Source of the DNA: a virus
DNA length: 24,367 nucleotides
Virus record (IMG/VR): IMGVR_UViG_3300043466_002514
Coordinates: 1-24,367 of that record
Direction: 5' to 3' (one strand)
The notes below the pieces were generated by a model. That model had not been told where the DNA came from and ran no database searches. It saw nothing but the letters and a program-made list of their open reading frames with translations. The position numbers and the translations under genes are program-made. This document shows, in pieces, positions 20,725-24,367 of this stretch. Each line of letters starts with the position of its first letter. Position 1 is the stretch's first letter.

Positions 20725-20937
20725 TTACTTGTTATGATCTTTAAGATGCTCGATCATTAAGTCAAAAACCTTATCAGTCTTTTCCTCAAGTCGAGAAACA
20801 GAATCTTTTAGGCTGGATCCTGAATTGGGTTTAAGCTCACTTAGATAATGTTTTACCATCCATTTAATTCCACCAGCAAATATAGCAAAAATTGAAAGTA
20901 TTGAAAGAATTAGCGCTGCCCAGTCTTGTAGAGTCAT
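20725..20937 (-). CDS. Small holin-like membrane protein
   Basis: A 70-residue protein beginning MTLQDWAALILSILSIFAIF. Residues about 6-28 form one transmembrane helix, followed by a basic stretch (KWMVKHYLSELK) and a charged coiled-coil-like C-terminus (SVSRLEEKTDKVFDLMIEHLKDHNK). The open frame extends further upstream to 21018, but the -10 box TGATATAAT lies inside that extension and ends 7 bases before this ATG, so 20937 is the likely start. One helix plus a charged tail resembles small phage holins or spanin-like membrane proteins. The endolysin gene is 10 kb away and carries its own signal peptide, so a lysis role is only a possibility. Confidence 0.66.
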   Translation of the reverse strand: MTLQDWAALILSILSIFAIFAGGIKWMVKHYLSELKPNSGSSLKDSVSRLEEKTDKVFDLMIEHLKDHNK

Positions 20938-20944
20938 AAGTGTT

Positions 20945-20953
20945 ATTATATCA
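20945..20953 (-). promoter_or_regulatory. Extended -10 promoter, leaderless start at 20937
   Basis: TGATATAAT on the minus strand, 7 bases before the ATG of the membrane protein. This box decides the start over the upstream in-frame ATG at 21018. Confidence 0.6.
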
Positions 20954-21090
20954 TTATATAAGATAATAGTTTTAAAATTCGACGGGATACGAGTCAAGCC
21001 GAAAATAGAAGTTACCAAACCTCCCTATAGACAACATATGGGACACACTCCCAATATGTCTTAGAATGGCTTTCAAACCTTCATATGGGC

Positions 21091-21096
21091 TATAAT
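21091..21096 (+). promoter_or_regulatory. -10 promoter, leaderless start at 21103
   Basis: TATAAT on the plus strand, 6 bases before ATG 21103. The extended TGn element is not present here (GGGC precedes the box). Confidence 0.5.
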
Positions 21097-21102
21097 AGGT
21101 TT

Positions 21103-21174
21103 ATGGAGATGTTTGCTATTGTAATGGTTATAGTTGGTTTGTATGTTGTAGGAATGTATTATTATGACAGATGA
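21103..21174 (+). CDS. 23-residue leaderless membrane peptide
   Basis: Encodes MEMFAIVMVIVGLYVVGMYY followed by YDR: one hydrophobic helix and a short Asp-Arg end. ATG lies 6 bases after TATAAT, so it is expected to be translated from the 5' end of the mRNA. The stop TGA overlaps the next gene's start by 11 bases, and that gene has no close ribosome site, so the peptide may serve both as a membrane peptide and as a translational lead-in. Too short for homology judgement. Confidence 0.5.
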   Translation: MEMFAIVMVIVGLYVVGMYYYDR

Positions 21175-21370
21175 TCGTAAGGATGTAAAACCATGGGATT
21201 TGATAAATGGATCTAAAAGGTCGCCAGAAGAATTAGCTGCATCCCGCTTAGAAATTTGTAAAGGGTGTATCTGGTTTAGATCTAAAACCCAGACATGTAG
21301 GAAATGTGGATGTTTTATGAAATTGAAGACTACCCTGGAGAAGGCTAAGTGTCCTATAGGGAAATGGTAA
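21164..21370 (+). CDS. Small zinc-binding phage protein (CxxC/CxxCGC)
   Basis: A 68-residue protein: a polar N-terminal half (MTDDRKDVKPWDLIN...), then 'EICKGCIWF', 'TCRKCGCFM' and 'AKCPIGKW'. The spacing Cys-x2-Cys, Cys-x2-Cys-x-Cys and a final Cys before PIGKW is a recurrent phage zinc-ribbon architecture (DUF6171-like) of unknown role. The start overlaps the preceding 23-residue peptide, suggesting translational coupling. The family call is by pattern; a metal-binding fold is well supported by the six cysteines. Confidence 0.75.
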   Translation: MTDDRKDVKPWDLINGSKRSPEELAASRLEICKGCIWFRSKTQTCRKCGCFMKLKTTLEKAKCPIGKW

Positions 21371-21431
21371 TTTAGCCAGCGACCAGGAGATGGTCTATAT
21401 CCCCTTGAAAAATGAGAGAGAGTGAAAGATT

Positions 21432-21638
21432 ATGCCTAGATATACATATAAAGCTATCAAACCTATTATAGAAGAAACCTATATGTTTCATACTAAGACA
21501 AACGTTTATGAAGCATTGGGTAATGTTGACTTTGATAATGTAAAAGTTGTCGTTACCGCCAAAGATTTAGATGAGGCAGAAGCTATACGAAAAGGTGTTA
21601 CAGATATACGTATGTGGGAGCTTGAGTCTGAAGATTAA
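21432..21638 (+). CDS. Small acidic phage protein, unknown
   Basis: A 68-residue acidic protein (MPRYTYKAIKPIIEETYMFH... ending RMWELESED). It is probably an alpha/beta fold with a C-terminal 'AKDLDEAEAIRKG' helix; no known motif is recognised. Start 21432 follows a purine-rich GAGAGAGAGTGAAAG sequence usable as a ribosome site. It is co-directional with the zinc-binding gene 61 bp upstream and convergent with the 54-residue gene downstream. The gap to that gene contains a small TATAAC/GTTATA hairpin. Confidence 0.65.
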   Translation: MPRYTYKAIKPIIEETYMFHTKTNVYEALGNVDFDNVKVVVTAKDLDEAEAIRKGVTDIRMWELESED

Positions 21639-21667
21639 TTATAACAAACCGTTATATATAAAACCTT

Positions 21668-21832
21668 TTATTCTGGTTTGTGATCAGATTCTGATTTGCA
21701 AGTACATCCATTGCAGCATGTTTCTGTAAATATCTTCAAAGCCAGACCTGTATTGTCTACTGCCTTAATAGGTGTTGATTCATACTGAAATTCTACATCC
21801 CAGGCATTTTCAAAATTTTCTAATATCCCCAT
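21668..21832 (-). CDS. 54-residue protein with CCxxCTC motif
   Basis: Starts MGILENFENAWDVEFQY and ends with a cysteine cluster, Cys39-Cys40-Asn-Gly-Cys43-Thr-Cys45, followed by a polar tail (KSESDHKPE). The ATG lies inside the last codons of the sulfotransferase gene (13-base overlap), with GAAGG 6 bases upstream. The same CCxxCTC motif ends the 30-residue protein at 22592-22684. The cysteines probably bind metal or form disulfides; I do not recognise the family. Confidence 0.6.
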   Translation of the reverse strand: MGILENFENAWDVEFQYESTPIKAVDNTGLALKIFTETCCNGCTCKSESDHKPE

Positions 21833-22494
21833 CGTTGACCTTCTTTAGTGTTTGTGGATTTAATTAACATATACTCATTATAGCATTCTGCTAGGACCTC
21901 TAGCTCTAAACCTCTAATAAAGTTATCCACAAGGACTCTTTCTTTTATCTTCTCTCTAGGCATATGTCCATCATGATCTGTCATTAAGGATTCTTGTATT
22001 TTGTTGCCAGATTTATCTACCCTGATTTTTTTAGTTTCAAACATGATCCTTTCTATTTCTTTCAATACCTGGTCATTGGTCCAATCTTGTTTGTCTTTTA
22101 TCGTAATACCAAAGAATAGAGCAATGTCTTCTATTGTTCCCACAGGGTCTTTTAGCATATCTTCTGACTTGCCAGTATAGATGTTAGAAAAATGTAGCTT
22201 AGATTCTTTTATTACTTTTAAATAATCTTTTGCATAGGCCTCAATGGTGTATCGTATCTCATCAAGATCTTCTTCATTAAATGATAGTTCACAGTCAAAC
22301 CTTGACTTAACCACTGCAGAGGAGATTGAGTCATAGGGGTTTCTGAAGAATACCGCCTGCTTTTGAGATTTATCTGAATATTTTGTTATGTCTAGGGCTT
22401 TGCTTGCTTCACCATGAATAAGTAGACGAAATAGGCATGCAAAAAATACATTACCCGATCTTGGTGGAGAGTTAAATAGGAAGATTTCTTTCAT
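21820..22494 (-). CDS. Sulfotransferase-like protein
   Basis: A 224-residue protein with the two PAPS-binding signatures of sulfotransferases: the 5'-phosphosulfate loop PPRSGNVFF at residues 10-18 and the 3'-phosphate-binding FFRNPYDSISS at 49-59. A helical C-terminal region follows (MPREKIKERVLVDNFIRGLELEVLAECYNEYM). Such enzymes move sulfate from PAPS to hydroxyl or amino groups of sugars, tyrosines or small molecules; the acceptor is unknown. The ATG at 22494 lacks a ribosome site but overlaps the stop of a 7-codon leaderless ORF (ATGA), suggesting coupled translation. It may act with the glycosyltransferase at 19853 in decorating virion or host surface, an inference. The gene contains one TTATCCACA sequence (21923-21931), probably chance. 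Confidence 0.75.
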   Translation of the reverse strand: MKEIFLFNSPPRSGNVFFACLFRLLIHGEASKALDITKYSDKSQKQAVFFRNPYDSISSAVVKSRFDCELSFNEEDLDEIRYTIEAYAKDYLKVIKESKLHFSNIYTGKSEDMLKDPVGTIEDIALFFGITIKDKQDWTNDQVLKEIERIMFETKKIRVDKSGNKIQESLMTDHDGHMPREKIKERVLVDNFIRGLELEVLAECYNEYMLIKSTNTKEGQRWGY

Positions 22495-22514
22495 TGTTTA
22501 CCAGAATTGTACAT
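22491..22514 (-). CDS. Seven-codon leaderless upstream ORF of the sulfotransferase
   Basis: MYNSGKQ then TGA. Its ATG lies 6 bases after a TATAAT box and its stop overlaps the sulfotransferase start as ATGA. No ribosome site precedes the main start, so the short ORF is the probable way ribosomes load. Confidence 0.45.
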   Translation of the reverse strand: MYNSGKQ

Positions 22515-22520
22515 GCTTTT

Positions 22521-22526
22521 ATTATA
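22521..22526 (-). promoter_or_regulatory. -10 promoter for the sulfotransferase transcript
   Basis: TATAAT on the minus strand, 6 bases before the ATG of the seven-codon upstream ORF. The TGn extension is absent here. Confidence 0.5.
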
Positions 22527-22591
22527 CACCCATACCGTCGCAAAATAGAGCTATTGGTTATAGGGGGTAGATCGCAAACCTAGAATGCAGG

Positions 22592-22684
22592 TTATAGTGG
22601 TTTTGATCTATGGGGGTTTGTACAGGTACAAGCTTCGCAACAAACGATTGCTGGCTGTTCTGATACTTCTGTGGCTTCTGACAT
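22592..22684 (-). CDS. 30-residue protein with CCxxCTC motif
   Basis: Begins MSEATEVSEQPAIV and continues with Cys15-Cys16-Glu-Ala-Cys19-Thr-Cys21 and a short basic tail. The ATG is 6 bases after TGATATAAT, the same leaderless geometry as longer genes, which is the main support for so small a gene. It shares CCxxCTC with the 54-residue protein at 21668-21832. An 87-residue frame over the same bases is less credible because it starts upstream of the promoter. The motif suggests metal binding. Confidence 0.55.
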   Translation of the reverse strand: MSEATEVSEQPAIVCCEACTCTNPHRSKPL

Positions 22685-22690
22685 AACATT

Positions 22691-22699
22691 ATTATATCA
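22691..22699 (-). promoter_or_regulatory. Extended -10 promoter, leaderless start at 22684
   Basis: TGATATAAT on the minus strand, 6 bases before the ATG of the 30-residue protein. Confidence 0.58.
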
Positions 22700-22790
22700 C
22701 TATATATGTAAAATCTGAAAAAATTTCTATTTCCACAAAATCTGAATATTTTTGTCAGATGTATGATACGTATAGCTGTAGAAAAAATAG

Positions 22791-22824
22791 AAAAAAAATA
22801 GTGAGCACACAAAGATCTCACTAT
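22791..22824 (-). terminator. Terminator of the three-gene small operon
   Basis: ATAGTGAG pairs with CTCACTAT around an 11-base loop; on the minus strand it continues into eight T residues. A second hairpin (AAAAATCTA/TAGATTTTT, about 22828-22854) stands just before it, overlapping the last stop codon. Confidence 0.75.
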
Positions 22825-22853
22825 CCTAAAAATCTACAGTATTGCTAGATTTT

Positions 22854-23021
22854 TTAACCTTGCAAATAACCATCGATGCAAAGTATTTCGCAAGTAATCC
22901 TAACACGCTGGCTAGGTAATAGCGATGACTTGAATACATCGATGAAATCAAATACCTCTTGCTTAGAGGCTAGGTTAATGTTGCGGGTGTTACCCGCCAT
23001 AGTGGTTAGTGTTAGTCGCAT
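22854..23021 (-). CDS. 55-residue protein, last of the small operon
   Basis: Encodes MRLTLTTMAGNTRNINLASK followed by 35 residues, including a 'QEVFDFIDVFKSSLLPSQRVRITCEI' helix-strand segment. A strong AAGGAG ribosome site lies upstream, and its start overlaps the end of the 38-residue gene. Slightly higher GC and a different codon style than the tail genes fit an early-gene module. No family recognised. Confidence 0.65.
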   Translation of the reverse strand: MRLTLTTMAGNTRNINLASKQEVFDFIDVFKSSLLPSQRVRITCEILCIDGYLQG

Positions 23022-23128
23022 TGGTTATTCTCCTTAGTAATGCATAGACATTGAGTAATTGTAATTGTGTTACCCTCACGGATAACGGTTGCAAGCGTAT
23101 TGCATGAATCGCATATGTGTAGATACAT
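23012..23128 (-). CDS. 38-residue cysteine-containing protein
   Basis: Starts MYLHICDSCNTLATVIREG, with Cys6-x2-Cys9 and Cys27-x-Cys29 plus Cys37, a spacing that could coordinate one zinc ion. AGGA lies 8 bases before the ATG, and the gene begins 5 bases after the upstream stop and overlaps the next start. The position between two well-supported small genes and the ribosome site are the evidence. The function is unknown. Confidence 0.55.
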   Translation of the reverse strand: MYLHICDSCNTLATVIREGNTITITQCLCITKENNQCD

Positions 23129-23133
23129 GTTAG

Positions 23134-23325
23134 CTATCCTAACACATAGTCAGACACATAACGGGAGAGGTGAAACCACTCACCCGTTTCTAGTAACACA
23201 CTCTTAGCGTGTTGATTAGACTTTCTAATCTTAACTATCTTACCTGACTTAACTAGGTTAGAGGATAGAGGCATAGTGATAATATCGTTAATCTCGATAC
23301 TATCGTATAGTGATAATGTAGTCAT
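23134..23325 (-). CDS. 63-residue small protein, first of the small operon
   Basis: MTTLSLYDSIEINDIITMPL, then 'SGKIVKIRKSNQHAKSVLLETGEWFHLSRYV': a compact five-strand beta pattern resembling small SH3- or OB-like barrels, by eye only. GAAAGGTGG lies just before the ATG. It heads the operon driven by the two tandem promoters upstream and ended by the terminator at 22791. The probable role is early phage control or DNA metabolism, from position only. Confidence 0.68.
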   Translation of the reverse strand: MTTLSLYDSIEINDIITMPLSSNLVKSGKIVKIRKSNQHAKSVLLETGEWFHLSRYVSDYVLG

Positions 23326-23445
23326 TTAATGACCACCTTTCTTTTAATGTGTTAGCAATTTGCTAACGCTTTCCTTGACCTAGATTATTTGCCTATCGTA
23401 TTTGATAGGGCTCACTAGGATTTCTTATTTAATTTTATAGTAGTA

Positions 23446-23474
23446 ATACTAGCACACATTCCCTGAAAAGTCAA
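23446..23474 (-). promoter_or_regulatory. Sigma70-type promoter P1 of the small operon
   Basis: TTGACT (23469-23474) and TAGTAT (23446-23451) separated by exactly 17 bases, with TGC before the -10 (extended). This is one of two near-identical tandem copies. Confidence 0.72.
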
Positions 23475-23495
23475 GGCGACACGCTGTATTTCTAG

Positions 23496-23511
23496 TGTGA
23501 TTTAGGTCACT
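23496..23511. promoter_or_regulatory. Crp/GlxR-like dyad upstream of P1
   Basis: TGTGA-TTTAGG-TCACT, centre 57.5 bases upstream of the -10 box edge of P1; one mismatch to TGTGA-N6-TCACA. Confidence 0.5.
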
Positions 23512-23594
23512 TATTCGCTACGCTCACCCTAGACTCTAGGTTTATTTGGTAGGCTCATAACCTGATTTATCTTTATTTAATTTTCTATAGTAGA

Positions 23595-23623
23595 ATACTA
23601 CCACACAATACCCCAAAAGTCAA
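23595..23623 (-). promoter_or_regulatory. Sigma70-type promoter P2 of the small operon
   Basis: TTGACT (23618-23623) and TAGTAT (23595-23600) with a 17-base spacer and TGG before the -10. Sequence TTGACTTTT, a G-rich spacer and TGTG(C/G)TAGTATT are common to P1 and P2. Confidence 0.72.
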
Positions 23624-23644
23624 GTCCTAACACGGCGTGTCGCA

Positions 23645-23660
23645 TGTGATATACCTCACA
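23645..23660. promoter_or_regulatory. Crp/GlxR-like dyad upstream of P2
   Basis: TGTGA-TATACC-TCACA, a perfect match to the Crp/GlxR consensus half-sites, centred 57.5 bases from the P2 -10 edge, identical to the P1 geometry. Confidence 0.6.
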
Positions 23661-23676
23661 CGCTGGCCCGGCCCCT

Positions 23677-23697
23677 TGTGGATAACTATGTGGATAA
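23677..23697 (-). other. Pair of DnaA-box sequences
   Basis: TGTGGATAA at 23677-23685 and 23689-23697 (TTATCCACA on the minus strand), 12 bases apart start to start, next to a GC-rich GGCCCGGCCCC. A third TTATCCACA, in the opposite orientation, lies at 24349-24357. Perfect E. coli-type DnaA boxes in an AT-rich non-coding region suggest a replication origin. Confidence 0.5.
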
Positions 23698-23701
23698 CTT
23701 A

Positions 23702-23717
23702 TGTGAGCTTTATCACA
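23702..23717. promoter_or_regulatory. Third Crp/GlxR-like dyad
   Basis: TGTGA-GCTTTA-TCACA, again a perfect pair of half-sites, lying between the DnaA-box pair and the plus-strand promoter. Its centre is 57 bases from the second dyad and 71.5 from the plus -10 edge. Confidence 0.55.
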
Positions 23718-23772
23718 TATCCCAAATGTCCGATTTCTCCCTTAATGTCCAAGTCCATTTGTCATACCCCTG

Positions 23773-23781
23773 TGTTATACT
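23773..23781 (+). promoter_or_regulatory. Extended -10 promoter for the plus-strand small genes
   Basis: TGTTATACT on the plus strand. The transcript would start near 23788, giving a leader of about 45 bases with AAAGGAAA before ATG 23833. Confidence 0.5.
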
Positions 23782-23832
23782 TCTATGTATAGAAGGTTGA
23801 GAAAGGTTCTTAACCAAAGAAAGGAAATCAAA

Positions 23833-24036
23833 ATGATTTCATTTAAAGATATAACACCAAAGGCTGATTGGTCTATTGAGTGTGAAGATTCATATTGCGA
23901 CGGATACGGTTGCGATATTCACGATTCATATTTAGGTGGAAATTGTGAGATTGCAAATTGCACATCTCCTGTTTCATCTCATCTTGTCCTTATCAACAAT
24001 GCAGAAACTAATATCTGCAACTACCACTTTAACTAA
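23833..24036 (+). CDS. 67-residue cysteine-rich small protein
   Basis: Begins MISFKDITPKADWSIECEDS and has six cysteines at 17, 22, 27, 38, 43 and 62 plus His30, His50 and His65, a likely zinc-binding fold. An ATG at 23785 is in frame, but it overlaps the predicted transcript start and has no ribosome site. ATG 23833 has AAAGGAAA 6 bases upstream and is preferred. It is followed by a second small gene 15 bases on. No family recognised. Confidence 0.68.
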   Translation: MISFKDITPKADWSIECEDSYCDGYGCDIHDSYLGGNCEIANCTSPVSSHLVLINNAETNICNYHFN

Positions 24037-24051
24037 TAGAAAGGAATTCAA

Positions 24052-24276
24052 ATGAATTCAAATAACTACTACTCAGAGATTCGCTCTGATATTGCAAAAG
24101 ACTTCGGTCTATCATCTGCAGGTTTTGCACCTGCTCCAAAGCGTATGCCAGTGCGTATTGCACAGCGTATTGCTAACAAATATCCTAGTGATTATTCACA
24201 GGGTAGATTTAATTCTACACTCAACCCTAAAGCGGTTGAAATTGCTAAGCGTTATCACGCTATCTTTGTAAAATAA
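24052..24276 (+). CDS. 74-residue basic small protein
   Basis: Begins MNSNNYYSEIRSDIAKDFGL and has a basic middle (PKRMPVRIAQRIANKYPSDY) and 'NPKAVEIAKRYHAIFVK' at the end. High Arg/Lys and Tyr content suggests nucleic-acid binding, but no motif is recognised. A strong GAAAGGAA ribosome site lies upstream, co-transcribed with the 67-residue gene. It ends just before the hairpin at 24291. Confidence 0.68.
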   Translation: MNSNNYYSEIRSDIAKDFGLSSAGFAPAPKRMPVRIAQRIANKYPSDYSQGRFNSTLNPKAVEIAKRYHAIFVK

Positions 24277-24290
24277 ATAAAACAATAAAA

Positions 24291-24320
24291 AGTTTTGTAG
24301 AAATAAAACTCTACAAAATT
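24291..24320 (+). terminator. Terminator after the plus-strand small genes
   Basis: AGTTTTGTAG pairs with CTACAAAATT (10 bp, one G-T wobble) around a 10-base loop, followed by TTCC. The T-tract is short, so the efficiency is uncertain. It is A-rich on the left side. Confidence 0.55.
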
Positions 24321-24348
24321 TTCCGGGTGCGATCCCGGGCCCCAAAAG

Positions 24349-24357
24349 TTATCCACA
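24349..24357 (+). other. DnaA-box sequence
   Basis: TTATCCACA, the same nonamer as at 23677-23697 but in the opposite orientation. It stands 5 bases after a GC-rich CCCGGGCCCC. Confidence 0.45.
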
Positions 24358-24367
24358 TGATGTAAGT

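Larger units (their letters stand above)
23326..23832. promoter_or_regulatory. 507-bp regulatory region between the small operon and the plus-strand genes
   Basis: No credible gene. From left to right on the plus strand it contains: a GTTAGCA/TGCTAAC dyad (about 23352-23368); a CCTATC/GATAGG hairpin (about 23392-23409); the first minus-strand promoter (23446-23474) with a Crp-like dyad (23496-23511); the second minus-strand promoter (23595-23623) with its dyad (23645-23660); a GC-rich GGCCCGGCCCC; two TGTGGATAA boxes (23677-23697); a third dyad (23702-23717); and a plus-strand extended -10 at 23773-23781. The two promoter segments are an imperfect direct repeat of roughly 80 bp. Confidence 0.75.

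Noticed and set aside
20938-21018. N-terminal extension of the membrane protein from ATG 21018
   Set aside because: The extension contains the extended -10 box; the 7-base leaderless spacing and the start MTLQDW fit a small membrane protein better.
22685-22790. Repeated AAAATCTGAA and an ATCTGA/TCAGAT hairpin
   Set aside because: Short AT-rich repeats without regular spacing; not enough for a CRISPR or operator call.
22558-22821. Minus-strand 87-residue frame starting MRSLCAHYFF
   Set aside because: Its start lies upstream of the TGATATAAT box at 22691 and runs through the operon terminator; the 30-residue frame has leaderless geometry and the CCxxCTC motif.
1-24367. CRISPR arrays, tRNA or rRNA genes, insertion sequences
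   Set aside because: No regularly spaced direct repeats with unique spacers, no complete cloverleaf, no rRNA-like stretches and no transposase motifs were found on either strand.

Overview
The window reads as part of a low-GC double-stranded DNA tailed phage (Caudoviricetes-like). Evidence for this is a prohead protease running off the left edge, a portal protein, a set of modular tail-fibre proteins, an exported lysozyme-fold endolysin and many tiny genes. The host is not shown directly. Three features together fit an actinobacterial host: widespread leaderless starts placed 6-7 bases after an extended -10 box, three TGTGA-N6-TCACA Crp/GlxR-like dyads, and a monomeric class II ribonucleotide reductase. 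This host call is inference.

Layout. Bases 1-4357 (minus strand) hold the morphogenesis genes (protease, portal, a small unknown protein) and a B12-dependent ribonucleotide reductase with its own promoter. Bases 4514-10309 (minus) hold the adhesin/tail-fibre block: 796-, 150-, 586- and 148-residue beta-rich proteins built from shared cassettes, then 75- and 140-residue proteins. Bases 10455-11006 are the only plus-strand gene of the left and middle parts, an exported lytic transglycosylase, closed by a bidirectional terminator.

Bases 11052-17419 (minus) form a nine-gene cluster: six prolyl-4-hydroxylase-like 2-oxoglutarate/Fe(II) oxygenases, two DUF6065-like proteins and one short-chain dehydrogenase. 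Immediately upstream in the direction of transcription (17508-19734) lie a fibronectin-III/Pro-Phe-tract/Hint protein, a collagen-like fibre with 16 Gly-X-Y triplets, a 27-residue peptide and a paralogue of the 140-residue protein. A GT32-type glycosyltransferase follows at 19853-20527. My main hypothesis is that this is a virion-decoration system, in which the oxygenases hydroxylate the collagen-like and/or proline-rich fibre proteins and the glycosyltransferase (and perhaps the sulfotransferase at 21820) elaborates them.

Bases 20725-22684 carry small accessory genes: a holin-like membrane protein, a 23-residue membrane peptide, a zinc-binding protein, a sulfotransferase and two tiny proteins sharing a CCxxCTC motif. 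Bases 22854-23325 hold a three-gene operon of tiny proteins. Its 500-bp upstream region contains two near-identical tandem promoters, each with a Crp-like dyad at exactly the same distance, plus a pair of DnaA-box sequences. Two more tiny genes on the plus strand follow. This right end looks like an early/replication control region.
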